From contig JADFUC010001620.1 of NCBI GenBank assembly GCA_019722365.1, positions 1 through 64,000 of the forward strand: a stretch of 64,000 bases of DNA. Reading direction: 5' to 3'. The DNA comes from Lithospermum erythrorhizon. Lineage: Eukaryota; Streptophyta; Magnoliopsida; Boraginales; Boraginaceae. Numbering within the stretch: position 1 is the first letter of the stretch; every line of letters starts with the position of its first letter. The translations under genes and the position numbers were made by a program. Shown here one piece after another: positions 1 through 12,093 of this stretch. Below the pieces are notes generated by a model, which was given only the letters and a program-made list of their open reading frames with translations, was not told where the DNA came from and made no database searches.

Positions 1-190
1 TTTATTACGTATTACATATTTTGGAGCTAGTCGCCATTGTGTTCGCACTTAAGATTTGGAGGCATTATTTGTATGGGGTGATTTGCAAAAATTTTTAATG
101 TGATCACAAAAGTTTCAAATACCTCCCCAACCAGAGATTCAATCTCGAGGCGTCAAGGTGGATGGAGTTTATCAAATGATTATGATGTTT
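1..190 (+). pseudogene. Ty3/gypsy RNase H fragment
   Basis: Translation of about 20-120 gives pieces resembling the end of gypsy RNase H: an E-L-A-x-I-V-F-A-L-K-x-W-R-H-Y-L-Y-G-like run followed by D-H-K-S. The frame is broken by small deletions and stops. It is the C-terminal part of the reverse transcriptase/RNase H unit of the element continuing to the right. Called from recognised motif spacing, not an intact reading frame. Confidence 0.6.
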
Positions 191-479
191 TGGCTGAGAT
201 CATCCCGGAAAGCGAATAATGTAGTAGCCGATGCCTCGGAAATGAAGCGGGAAGATTAAGGAGCTATTAAATGAAATGAAACAACTTCAAGCAAGCACTT
301 CGGAGCGGGAGTCGACGGTATTTTGTCAAGCATTAAATAAGGGTTCGAATCGTTCTTGTTGATCGAATACCGGGAGGGACAAAGAAAAAGATGAGAAAGT
401 ACTCAGGCGAGAGAGGATGGAGCCCCTTACAATGCATGGTAGATTATCTGCCTATTCCTTTCGAGTCAAAAGAAGATTT

Positions 480-1629
480 TGGATTTAGGCTCATAATGCC
501 CATACAAAGATGCATCCCGTGGTACAAAGATGTATGAGACTTAAAACAAAGTAGGCTTGGTGGCCCAACATGAAGAGGGAAATTGCCGAATTTGTATCAC
601 AAAATGTCTCGACTTGTCAAGAAAGTAGATGTAATCATCGATTATCCCCGGGGCTATCGCAACCCTTCCTATTCCGTGAGTGGACTCGGGAGCATATTAC
701 GATGGACTTTGTTTTTGGACTTCCGAGACGTGAGAAAGAATGATGGCATTTGGGTCATAGTGGATAGATTCATCGAAATCACCATTTCTTACCAATTAAG
801 TCGACTCACGAACCCGAGCAGCCACAGGTTGCATGCTGATCAAGTTGCGCGATCAAAATGGAGCGCATCCATCAGACGACGAGATGCTAGATTCACCTCC
901 ATTTCGGAAAGGATTTTGCCAGCGATGGGACGAGGGTCAATTTGAGTACATCATTTCATCCACAAATGTATCGGGCATGAGAGAAATAATCTCAAACATT
1001 GGTATATGTCAAGGGCCCGTGTGTCAATTTTTCCGAAATCGGGATGACGAATTGCCTAAAATGGAGTTTGCATATAATAATAGTTTCCACGCCAGTATTG
1101 GGATGGCACCATTTGAAGCATTGTACGCAGGAAATGTAGGACTCCAGTTTGCTGGAATGAAGTGGGGGATAGAAAAGTGTATGGTTCAGAGTTGGTGGAA
1201 AGATCGCAGAGAATAAAAATCGATACAAAGAACACCCGAAAGGCGCAGGATAGACAAAAGATGTACGCAGATCGTCGTCGGGTGGATTTAAACTTTGAAA
1301 TTGGTGATAAAGTATTCTTGAGAATATCCCCATGGAAAGGTGTGTTGAGATTCGGGAAGAGAGGAAAGTTGAGTCCAAGATATATCGGTCCGTATGAGAC
1401 GCGGGGCGTAGTCAGTCCGGTGGCCTATCGCTTGGCATTGCTCCAAAGATTGGACGACCATAATGTTTTCCATGTGTCAGTTCGAGAAGCATATCCTGCA
1501 TCTAATCCCATCTTAGAGTCACAACCAAGTGGAGCTCGGAGGAGATCTAATGTGATGAAGAGAAACCAGTGGAAAATTCTGATCGTAAGGAAAAAGTTAA
1601 GTCATGGAATAAAAAGTTGTGGCTTTTAG
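480..1629 (+). pseudogene. Ty3/gypsy integrase, frameshifted
   Basis: Pieces of integrase are readable in changing frames: a zinc-binding-like segment with W-W-P-N-M-K near 567-590, core-domain pieces including I-T-M-D-F-V-F-G-L-P near 697-727, and a stretch around 1040-1130 matching the end of the core. The best-preserved part is the open frame 1162-1629. Its segment from about residue 40 has the SH3-like GDKVFL ... SPWKG ... FGKRGKLSPRYIGPYE pattern typical of plant gypsy integrase C-termini. No chromodomain could be recognised. Confidence 0.8.
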
Positions 1630-1838
1630 TGAAGGAAGCTGTGGCGAAATCAACGAGCGGAGGAAGCTACGGGAGAGAGGAGGATGTCGCAAAACCAAGA
1701 TTCACATCTTTCTCAAGGTAAGGTTAGTTCTAAACTTTGTACTATAATATATGTAGTATACTATTTCTATGAGGTCGTTTGAAAGGCTGGGTACGGGGCT
1801 TATTGAGGTCTGAGTAAATTTCGAGGACGAAATTTTAT

Positions 1839-1850
1839 AAGGTGGGTAGA
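1839..1850 (+). other. polypurine tract of gypsy-1
   Basis: A purine-rich run (AAGGTGGGTAGA) lies just before the TG that opens the LTR, after the F-E-D-E-I-like coding end common to this gypsy group. It would prime plus-strand DNA synthesis. Confidence 0.65.
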
Positions 1851-1851
1851 C

Positions 1852-4288
1852 TGTGATAACCCGTTCTATATTAATATTATGAAATTATATACTAGTTGCT
1901 CGGTGGAGTATTTCGAGGAGAATCGGAAATTTTCGAAGCTGAATCGTTGGAGATAATAATTTAATCGACTGTCGATAAAGGCGATTTGGTATTTAAGATT
2001 TTAAAGTTGTAATCGAGTGGTATAATATTATTTGGGGGATTAGAAGTTAAAGTTATATTAGAGTTGTGTTGTTAAATCGAGACGAGAAATTGAGCCGAAA
2101 ACCGAACGAGAAGCGAGCTAGTCTTGAGATATTTCGCTGACCCCACGAGACTTTTTAATCATCCTTATCACTTTTCAAGATTATCCAAACACAAACTCAT
2201 CCTCTTTCTCCCTCCTCTTGGCCGAATTTTCTCCACCATTTTCCCTTGATTTTGTTCTTCAATTTTCTTCCAAATTTGGCGAGCTTTGGCCCTAAAATTT
2301 TCTGGAGAGATTCCCCGAGACATTCTCTACGTTTTGAGGTAAGAAAGTTCAAATATTTTGGAGTATTTCTTGAGTTTTTGAAGAGTTGACTTTTATGAAT
2401 GTTGCTGACTTTGGGATCTTGAAATTATAAACGTATAGAAATGTTATCTCAGCACGCGGGAGATTTAAATATGATTTTGAAAGTAGTTATCAAGTTAGAA
2501 AGTTGGTGTAAGTGTTATACCCTTTATTGACTTTCTTAAATTGACATTAAATGGTACGAGGTTAAAGGACTTTAATATTATAGTTGTTTCTGGGGTATAG
2601 AATTATTGGTTTGGATATGGATAGTAGAATTTAGTCAGAAAGTTTGGGAAAGCTTCAGATAGCTTTTCGTGATTGAATCGAGGTTGTGATGATGGATTAA
2701 TTAGTTGTCAATTGATTACTGGATTGATTAGAATGTGTTTAGGAGGTTATTGTTGGAGTAATTAGGTGATGACGAATACTGAGATTTTGGCGAAGTTGGC
2801 GATTTGAATATAGTTATGTCGGAATGTTATAATGAGCATTTAATTGGGAATAGAACTTACAAGAGTTATAAATTCGAATCGTGAGACATGGTATAACACT
2901 TGGGGTACATATATATGTTAAGAGAGGTTACTCTATGGAAAGTATTATAATATCTAATTTCTTTGAATAGGAATTTGAGCCGGATCTGCACGAAGACCTC
3001 TAGTGTCAAGTGTTACTACTTTTGGACTCGGTGTGAGTACAAATCTCACGATGGGAACTTTTTATGTATATTATGTTGTATATACTAAGAAGTGATATTT
3101 GAGACTATTCGATATGTGTATTTGATTATTCAAGGACCGATATTATGTGGAAATTGTGATTTATGAGTTATACTATGAAATAATTGAGATTATAATTGAT
3201 ATTACGTACATTTTGGATTCTCATTCATAAGGATGAAGTAATGGAGATTTTAAGTTATATTAAGGAGATAATTGAGACTATAATTCATAACGAGATATTA
3301 GTGATTATGAATTTATATCATGAGATGGGCTTAGAACATGATTATGTTTAGCGAGATCAAAGCAGGTTATATATGTGGCCGCAAGCACAAGTGCGTCAGG
3401 TGTCATACGTACGATTGATTTATGTGTTACTTATGGAGCGGTGGTGACTCGACCGGGAGGTTTGGGCAAAGCATATCGCGAGGGTCGCTTCCGTGGATTC
3501 GGGAGGCTCAGCGTATATGCACATCGAGGGGTGTACCTCGTCGGGAGGATGGAGTGGAGGCCTCATCTCGATTATTCGGGAGGTGGATTCCCCATATGTG
3601 TATTATTTGGAGGTGGATTCCTCATATGTGTATTATTTGAGGTGATTCCTATATGTGTATTATTTGGAGGTATCTCATTTGATGATTTTGTGTGCTAGGA
3701 TTGTTTCCATTGGGATGAAAAGTATTCGTATTGTGAGGCTCATGTGGTATTATCTCGTGACTTTTGACGCTTATTCATTATGTAACTTGGTTAATAATTG
3801 TATATATATATATATATATATCGGCCTGAAAATATATGATGGAACCAAATCTGTGATATTTGTATTCACTCAGCTTAATAGCTGACTCTATTCTCTGCCA
3901 TGCATGCTTTTGTATGCCTAGGTCTCTAGGAGCGATCGCGAGGTGGCTGAAATCGTTTTGCCGAAGCCGCGCGAAGATCTTAGGTGAGGCGGTGGCGATA
4001 GGAAGTCCTCATCGCTCATTTCTTGTCAAAAATTTGTATATTCGAGACCTGTGGGTTGTATTATATTGACGAAGTCCGTTGTCATACTTTCCATGGTATT
4101 TTGGATACGTAGTTCTCGTTGTCCGTTATTTTGTTGATGTATTGTTGGAACACCCACGATGGAAATAGGAGCTTTATTTTTATATGTCAAGCAGGTTATG
4201 TTGTTATTGTATCCATCTGCTTGGTGACTCGCAAGCTGTGTTGTTAATGATCTTAACTCGTGGCGGCCGACTAAAGGGGTCAGTTACA
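1852..4288 (+). repeat. 3' LTR of gypsy-1 (2437 bp)
   Basis: Starts TGTGATAACCC directly after the polypurine tract and ends ...GTTACA. The same LTR family recurs at 9930-12088, 15637-18014 and antisense at 4289-4910. Shared landmarks are a pyrimidine-rich leader with GGCCGAA, a GGTAAGAAAG donor-like site (GT at 2339), an acceptor-like site ending at 2970, a GTGAGTA donor-like site at 3033, and a tail with a GGTGACTC-like motif. An AT microsatellite lies at about 3802-3822. Open frames inside it (for example 3375-3698) are not shared with the other copies and are not genes. Confidence 0.85.
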
Positions 4289-4910
4289 AAACCCAAAAAG
4301 TCAACTAAAAACCTAAAAGTCAACCCAACATAACATCCAAATCCATTTAAATCACTAATTAATCACTTATATACGCCACAACCCATAACTGGCACGCAAT
4401 TCATCATAAATTGAATTATGGAAAAGTCAAAAAGTCAACTATGTCAAAAACTCCAAGAAATATCTCGAAAGATTTGAAATTTCTTACCTTAATCAAGAGA
4501 ATGACGTGGGGAGAACGACATTCTACAAACGATCTTGAGTTTGAGCAACAATCGAAGACAGTAAATGGAAAAGAATTTTTTAAGGGGAGGGCTTAATCTC
4601 AGCCAAAAGAGGAAAAAGAAGATGATGAAGTGTTTGATTATGATGAGATGAAGATAAAGCATTTGTTGTGATATTTAAAAAACCTCGAGTCCCTACTGCT
4701 TCGTTAATTTCTCTCCGCTTTATCATATTTAAACTTCAACGAACCCGATCTCCAAAGATAAAATTTTCCATAGTAAAACTACTAAATTATAAATTTAATT
4801 CAAGCAAAAAATTTTACGAAATAATATTATCATCGAAATTATTTATGCATCCCCCGGTCCCACGAATCGAAAAATTAAATTTTTTTTAAACGTGACGGGT
4901 TGGGTTACAA
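4289..4910 (-). repeat. antisense fragment of the gypsy LTR family
   Basis: Read on the minus strand, this begins TGTAACCCAACCC at 4910. It then passes through a TTTTGGCTGAG leader, a donor-like AAG|GTAAGAAA (G at 4487) and a GAGATATTTCTTG ... GTTGACTTTT run, in the same order as the 5' part of the LTRs at 1852 and 15637. It stops exactly where the plus-strand LTR ends. The gypsy-1 element therefore probably inserted into an older antisense LTR whose remainder lies left of the window. Confidence 0.65.
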
Positions 4911-7019
4911 CCACGTATTCAGCTTCTCCCTTGCTTGAGAATGATTCTAAAGTTTCTAGACCACTCTGGCCAAAATTTAAGTTATTCCAAATTTGCACTT
5001 TTCAAGTGCCGAGCTGCCGAGTTCTTAGGGAGTAGTAAAGACAACAAAATCAGTAAACTATCATGCTAAACACTTACAAATAAATTGTAAAGTAAATACT
5101 AATACTTCAAATCTCACGAAATATATTAGTATCAAGACCTATTATACTCAAATTCAAACGGCAACACTGCATACATTTTGAATCCAGTATAATAGTAGTT
5201 TATCACCACTATGTAAAACTACATAACTCTTTCAGGTCACTAGCATACCAAGACAAGCACCAACTTTTGTATTCGAAAATGCCGGTTAAGTATACCAATT
5301 AAACTAAATAGTTACTTGGAGTGACTATCCAAACCCCACAATGCTTAGTGGAAATCACTCCAACATGATCCATTGTCATATCAAATTGCAAATCAGAATA
5401 ATCTCATCACAAGGTGCCCGTATAATGAAAAACTAATTTTAACTTAAAATTGGCTTTATACTGCTTAAATCTCTAAATGGTGAGATTGGTTATTACTCGC
5501 TTTTATTTTACCATGCAATCAGAAAGTAATATGATCAAGCATATGTACAACATGAAAAATAAAACAAGTAATGCACATTCAAGAGGCGTATTATATAACC
5601 CTAGGCCCTATTACATTTTCAAAACTTGAAAAACCTAACATTTGGCCCTATTACATTTTCTTGTCTTCTGGCTTCTAGAATCTCCACCAAGCTTCGTCTT
5701 GAATTACAGTTCAAATACACTAATCCCAACTTAGACAACATGCAAGCTTGTGGGACAAACTAGAAAATTAAATAAAATAATATGACTCAGCAGGTCATTT
5801 ACAACAATACGGTACGCGGACCGAAATAAAACGTGGGTCATATCTATACACCTCCATTCCATTCCATAACAATATATATAGGCAAAATATTAAAACAAAT
5901 GCACTTAATGTCATATATATTAAATGAAATAAAAATAAATATGTTCATAATTGACTAATTAATTACCCATTATTTTACAATTAATTATCAATTAATATAA
6001 ATTTTTTGAATTTAAATATATTCACATGATTAATGATAATTATTTCCAATAATTACTTCAACCACTTAAATCATGGAATAATTACTTACAAGTAATTAAC
6101 TCCAAAATTCAAAATTTAAAAGTTACCATGAAAATATTTTCAAAAATTATCAATTAATGAAAATAATTATGAAAGGGAAATATAAATAAAATTTAATGCC
6201 ATTCAAGATATATATTCAATCATCTTAATGACAAAATTTATGATTTAACATTTAAAACTAAAATTAATAATTACCAATAATTTTAAAATCAAAATAATTA
6301 CATAAAATACATTTAGGGTTTCTAAACGAACGACTAATCCCCAACGGCAAATACGACCGAAAGCTTCCGGCCACCCACGCCACACGCGACGGTGGTGCCG
6401 AGAACGGCCGGTGAGCTACCTCGGTGGCCGGAACGCCCAAATCGCCCGACGCTCGCATTTTACCCGCTAGTTCGATTTATATTGGTACTAATTTCAGCTG
6501 ATTAATTGTAACTTCGGTGAAAAACCATTTGGAGGCTCTAAACGATTCAACTGTAACATCAAAAAATATCATTATTGAACATGTCCACCTTAGAATTTCC
6601 TCAAAAAACACTTCTAGTTTTTTCGATTAAATCCAAAAAAGTCCGAAGTTAAATGAAATTTTCGAGTACTTATAAATTTCAAAAAATTCTCGAAACAACT
6701 GAGATGAACTCTCAAAGAGTCAGAACATATATATTTCATTTCTCGAATTTTCTGAAATTTTTAACCCTCTCTGTAAAATCGAAAATGATTTTATCGAAAA
6801 TTAAAAACTCAAATTAATCATGTTTTAACTCTTTCATTTCATGAAACAATTAAACAAATACCAAATCATCAAAATCAATATAATGAAATGATGATTTCAG
6901 CTATATGATATACATACAAAATGGGTTGATTTTTTCATATTATATATTCATCAATTGAATATATAAATCATGAATCAATCTAATTAATTAACTACGTCAA
7001 TACGCAAATCGAATTAGAT
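4911..7019. other. AT-rich intergenic, no gene seen
   Basis: Very AT-rich sequence without a credible coding frame. A small GC-rich patch at about 6360-6465 contains several CCGGCC/CGGTGG words and gives only a 64-codon antisense frame. The 5570-5860 stretch has a composition and word content reminiscent of LTR sequence, but I could not find its partner in the window. Confidence 0.5.
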
Positions 7020-8080
7020 AAAATACATCAAACTTGAGTAGGCTCTCAGGCCAGTGTTAGAATCTAGTATGAATTTTACTCGTGATAAAACACCAAATTC
7101 ATACATCCCGGATCCTCAAAATAATGTATATTAATCTAAACACATAAATTGCAATATGAATAAAAGAGTTCTTACATTACAGCGGAAGACGAAATGAAAT
7201 CACCCACTTCAAGCCAAGCCTCATGCGTGTCCCTTCTCAAATAGCTCCCTCGATTTGACCAATAAAAAGATGTCCTCTAGAAACGCATTATACCAAGAGG
7301 GAAATTGAACTGAGACGAATCCTAAGCAGTTGTACAACAAAATTAGAAGAGAAAATCTCTTCCAAAGGGGGGGAGTCACGGTTTTCAAGATAGGGAGGCA
7401 AGGGTTTTTGATTTTGAAATGAAAACCCTTTGTCTCTTTTCTTTGAATACTAAGTGCCTAATTGTTCAAGTAAGCAACTCAAGAAGAAATCCGCTTAACT
7501 CGTTAATTTAATTAGGACTGGGCAGGCTCCTAATCAAATAATGAGTCACTAGTGAGTTATTCCATTTTAATTAACTTGAAAGTCAATTAAAACATTAACG
7601 AGTCACAATCGAATAACTTATCAACTTATTCATCAATTTCACTTGCTTAATCGATTAAACTAGCAAGTTTAACCAATTGATGTTCACCAACATATATTTG
7701 ACAATATATATGTTGAGAGATACATCTCTCAATATACAAGTTCTCGCTTAATTTCATGCATGAAATATAATTCAAATATCACCGTATTTGTCTCGACCTT
7801 TCTGCGCCGTATAATAGTAAGTTGTATAATAATAATAATAATCGACCAATTACTATTATTATAACGATTAATGAGTAAGATCTAGCAATCGCTCATAACC
7901 CCTTAAATTATCATGCGAGAACTCATACCACCTAGTGAATATATACAATTGGCTTCAAGGTGAACACTCGTTCCAAGAATCACATTTAGTAACTAACCCG
8001 TAAATGAATTTGATACACAATTATCGAACGGGCATAATAAAAGGAAATAAATTTTCATTGATTTCTAACACTTTGCCCCT
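7020..8080. repeat. dispersed repeat, copy A
   Basis: Shares an ordered series of words with about 42900-43880: CAAATTCATAC; a TACAAGAG/AAAAGAG + TTCTTACA-type segment near a CAGCGGAAG-like site; CTCGTTAAT with AAGTCAATT/GTCACA; GTTGTATAATAATA followed by a TTATTATAacGATTA arm; and CATAACCCCTTAA. The two copies are strongly diverged. No coding capacity is seen. It is probably a fossil LTR or non-autonomous retroelement. Confidence 0.55.
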
Positions 8081-9267
8081 ACCTTAATTCATTTATTTCT
8101 ATATATGAATCATATATTAAATAAATAATACTATAATAGATAATTAAATAATAAATCTTATTAATTAGGATTATAAATAGCATAAATATAATAATTCTGA
8201 TTAAATAAATATTAACATATAAATAAATTCTAAATATCATTAAATAAATATTTAAAATTTATAAAAAAAACATATAAAATTCAATAAATTGATCAAGCAT
8301 ACATATTGAAAAATTGGATAATAGCCACAAATTCTTCAATTAATAAGCATACATACTGAAACAAAACAAGGAGTAGCTATTACAATAGCCTGTAATCACC
8401 TTGCCAAAGTCTCATAGCCGATTAAAAGCAGCTAACCAACTTATTTATCTAATTTACTTAAATTAGAAGTCACCTAATATAACCACAACATATAAGACAC
8501 CAAATCGAACTCAATCAACGCCATCTCAATTACACAATGTTAATATGACAAATAGCCACCAAAAAACATGCTGGAAAAAGCCAACCACTTCGGTTCTCTA
8601 GTTAACAGGATAACAAATCCGAGTATTAACAATACAGTACAATACATTGAATAAAATACAAAGAATTAAATTGAAAATACAAAGAATTAACAAAACAACG
8701 ATAAAATAATTGACTCTTCATATTAACAATACAATACATTGAATAAAATACAAAGAATTAAATTGAAAAATACATTCGGTATTATAAATTGAATAGTAGA
8801 GTGGATAAAAATTATTAACCCTGCGGATAAATGGAGAAGAAAAATGCGTATAGCGTAAGAAAAGCGAGAAACGTTGTTTTTAGGGTTAGAATCGGGGTGC
8901 TATATAATCAGTAAATTATTCGATTTAATTAAAAGAAAAAATAATCTAGGAATTTTAACTTAAATTTTTGTTAAGGATTTTGATAAGTACTTAATTTATT
9001 AAGTACTTAAAATAATTCATTAATAAACAAACTTAATAAATTAAGTACTGAATTAATTAAGTTTAAATATTTAATGAGTTTAACAACACCCCTAAGTCTT
9101 ATAACTTGTCCATACATGTAATTATTGATCGAAAATAAATGAATTAACTTAATCGAATAAGAAAGTACCATTCCCATTCTCCACCTATTAGGAAATTTCG
9201 CGTAGCAGGTAAAAGAGAACAAGGTCCTTGAATGGGTTAATGGAACACGTCAACATATTCCTAAAAT
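8081..9267. other. AT-rich intergenic with a local direct repeat
   Basis: No credible gene. It contains an imperfect direct duplication: 8624-8680 and 8721-8773 share TATTAACAATACA..., ATACATTGAATAAAATACA and AAGAATTAAATTGAAAA, offset about 97 bp. Confidence 0.5.
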
Positions 9268-9435
9268 ATGATCTTCGATGAAAGGTGGTCCGGCAATAAT
9301 GTAGGGGGTGGCTACGAGAATCATCATCATGTTGGCAATAATGTAGGGGGTGGCAATTATGCTCACCACAATGACCATCATGGCAAGTTTGAAACCATTC
9401 TGGAGGACAATAATAAGTTCAGGAGATGGAAGTAA
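9268..9435 (+). CDS. micro-ORF, 55 aa, His/Asn/Gly-rich with an internal repeat
   Basis: ATG at 9268, stop TAA at 9433-9435, with an in-frame stop just upstream. The peptide has two copies of GNNVGGG separated by YENHHHV, then an NYAHHNDHHGK segment and a basic end (KFRRWK). The DNA repeat GGCAATAATGTAGGGGGTGGC (21 bp) occurs exactly at 9292-9312 and 9334-9354, an in-frame 42-nt period. I do not recognise a family. It could be an exon of a glycine-rich protein, a fragment of an old gene, or chance. There is no evidence of expression. Confidence 0.25.
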   Translation: MIFDERWSGNNVGGGYENHHHVGNNVGGGNYAHHNDHHGKFETILEDNNKFRRWK

Positions 9436-9924
9436 ACTGAGTACAACACATTGATGTCTCAGCATCATCGGATGAAGCCAATATGAGTTCTGGGGGTTTC
9501 ATCCTCCTGATCTCATACAATAAATAATGTAATAACTCTAACTACATTGAATAAATGCATTATATGATTCTTTTTTTATCGTTTCAACAATTATATAAAT
9601 GACGAGGCTTTGTGTAACACATATATTACATTTCTATAATCTACTTGGGTTTAGTATAAATTTCGTAGTCCTTAAGATGGTACGATGAGTCAACCCTCGA
9701 TTTCTCGGCCCACGTAATCACAAAAATTGTTTTAACGGGCGGGGAGTATTAAAGGAGAATCTATTCCACATTGAATATGTCAAATTATATAAGATGGTTT
9801 ATAAAATTTGAATTTATACATCTACAATCAATTGGTTTTAATATGAACCCTATGAACTCTTTAACAATAATCTTTAAAAAAAATGAGTTCTAGCAAAAGT
9901 TATGAAAAAAGCTTTTTAATGTTG
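9436..9924. other. intergenic, possible copia LTR scrap
   Basis: No gene. About 9755-9800 (GAATCTATTCCACATTGAATATG followed by a TATAAGATGG run) resembles the beginning of a plant copia LTR. No terminus or partner was found. Confidence 0.3.
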
Positions 9925-9929
9925 AAGAG

Positions 9930-12088
9930 TGTAAATAACCCTAGAGCTTCTATTGTAATATTATTTTGGGGGTTAGAAATTTGAATTTATGTTAGAGCTA
10001 AGGCCATAAACCGAGACGAAACTCAAACCTAAAAACCGAACGGTAGAAGCTCGAAAGAACTCTCAGATATATTTTTGTGCGGACCCCACGACTTTCCTAT
10101 ACTTATCCAATAGCTTTATCATCATCATTATCATCTTCTTTCCTCCATATATTGTGGCCGAACTCTCCATTATTTTTCCCTAAAAATTCTTCCTTTTCTT
10201 CCTCATTTACGAAGCTTTGCTCTAAAATTTTGAGAGATTCTCGAGCAATTTTCTACGTGGTTGGTAAGAAAGTTCAATCTTTGGAGTATTTCTTGTTTGA
10301 GGATGTTGAATTTGGGAATTTGAGTTGACTTGGAGCTTTGATGTTTATTACGTTATGAATCAAGCCATTTAGCTTGGGGATTATCGTGACATAAGAGTTG
10401 ATAATTATCGATTTATGGGGTTGAAAAAATGTTGAGGATTTTAGTTGACTTTGTTGACTTTTTTAAAATAGTTTTTAAATGATAGAAGTGTACTGTGGAC
10501 TTTATTTAGGATTGCTTTGGAGGTGTAAGTCACATTTTTAGCTTAATAGAGAATGTTCGATATTATGAAGTTTTGTAGGTTGAATAGTGAATTGATTTGT
10601 GATTAAAGATGGTTAGAAATGTGATGATTTAGCCGTTAATATCGGAACGTTAGGGACCTTTTGAAACTAGTAATTGAACTCAATCATTAAAATGGAAAAT
10701 TACAAATTAAGTCGAATAAGGTTATAATGGAATTTCATTGCTATGTCATTGGAGTATAAATATGAGATTAAATATATAAGTAGAATGTTATATTACTAGT
10801 TGTATATTATAAGTAGTAATTATAATTTTGAATGCTTGTTTAGGCTGATCAGTCGGATGTGCCCGTTGTCGCGTTGGGCGCTGGAGTTTATATAGCTAGC
10901 CGAGGTGAGTATCTATCTCACGGTAAGTGTCGATTAACTATTTGATTACGGATATGTGTGTATATATGTGATTTTGTGTTGAATATGCACGCGCGGGTCG
11001 AGTTGTCGGCCGCTGGCCTGCGGGTCTCACGAGTTGTGCTGCGTGTATCGGTGAGCCGGCCGAGTCGTGACAGAAAGAAGTTGTATATGAGTTGATGTTG
11101 TTTGCTTTGCACTCGTTATTTATTCAAGCATTTTGCTTCGCACTGCTACGAGACCCGTGATAGCTTATGTCGACGGGCATAAGTTTCTCCCCTCGCGTGC
11201 CGAGGTTGATTATATGCGCATTAGTTGTAGAACTGACTTATACTGAAGGCCGGAAAGGTAGGTTGTTGAGTTGTGAGTTGTCGTAGTTGATGTAGTTGTT
11301 GAGTTGTAAAGTTGTTGAGTTGCGTAGTTGATATAATTGCTTGAGTTGTGATGTCGTTTGTTGTCATTGATAGAGTAAGTGTCGAAAGGATTGTTGCGTG
11401 TTATTACAAATTTCTTCTTGAAATGTACGCATATTATTGTTGATTGCTATCATCTTGGAATGTTCTCACAGTGACGAATTTATGAACTTACGTGAAATGA
11501 TAATGAAATTGCTAATGACTTCTCAGATAAGACCTTTAAGTTGAATAATACTATGTACCACTTATTCTTCGTATGCAATATCATCTACTTTGGTATACTA
11601 TCGTTGATCGGAGGTTAATTTCATTCTGAGATATATATTCAATTAAACTCTAGCTCATAATCTCTATTCGGCTGTGGGCGTAATTTCATTGCTAGGTTGA
11701 CAGTGGTGTTGTTCCGGCTCCGGCTTGTTCGGGTGTTTGTGCTTTTAGGAGCTTAGGGGAGTCACAAGTAGCGCTTTGATCCTCACAGTCTCTTTATTTT
11801 GTTGGATTGTAGTTTGTTGTCTGTATAGTTGTTATTTTGGGATTCTCGTTGTTGTAAGTTGATATTTTGTACCTGGGAGTTATGTTGTATGTTGGTTGCT
11901 GTTATGTGGTTAGGAATACCACGATGGATTCTTTTTCTTAAAAAGTGTTTTTGTCCGTTGTATATTGTTTTGTTGAGTTGTTTCAAGACAGGTGTCTTTT
12001 AAAATTGAGTCATCCATCGATTGGTGACTCTGGTGTCCAGGATTTGGGACGATTCTAACCTCGTATGTACAACTCACAGCCGTTAGCA
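9930..12088 (+). repeat. solo LTR of the gypsy-1 family (2159 bp) with target duplication
   Basis: Starts TGTAAATAACCC and ends ...GTTAGCA. It is flanked by the perfect 5-bp direct repeat AAGAG (9925-9929 and 12089-12093), the signature of an LTR element reduced to one LTR by recombination. Shared landmarks with 1852-4288 include the TTTGGGGGTTAGAA region, CCGAACGG/GACCCCACGA, the GGCCGAA leader, GGTAAGAAAG (GT at 10264), an acceptor-like site at 10843, GAGGTGAGTA at 10902, and the CATCCATCgaTTGGTGACTC tail. No internal pol sequence is present. Confidence 0.85.
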
Positions 12089-12093
12089 AAGAG

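Larger units (their letters stand above)
1..1851 (+). mobile_element. Ty3/gypsy element, 3' internal part (gypsy-1)
   Basis: Decayed end of a Ty3/gypsy pol region whose upstream part lies outside the window. Reading across frames gives RNase H remnants, then integrase, then the integrase C-terminal module, followed by a polypurine tract and an LTR beginning TGTGATAACCC. This order (RNase H, integrase, PPT, 3' LTR) is that of Ty3/gypsy. Many stops and frameshifts show it is not functional. The 5' LTR is not visible, so age cannot be judged. Confidence 0.85.

Noticed and set aside
3375..4069. Several plus-strand frames of 69-107 codons
   Set aside because: Inside the gypsy-1 LTR. The homologous LTRs at 10.9-12 kb and 17-18 kb do not conserve them.
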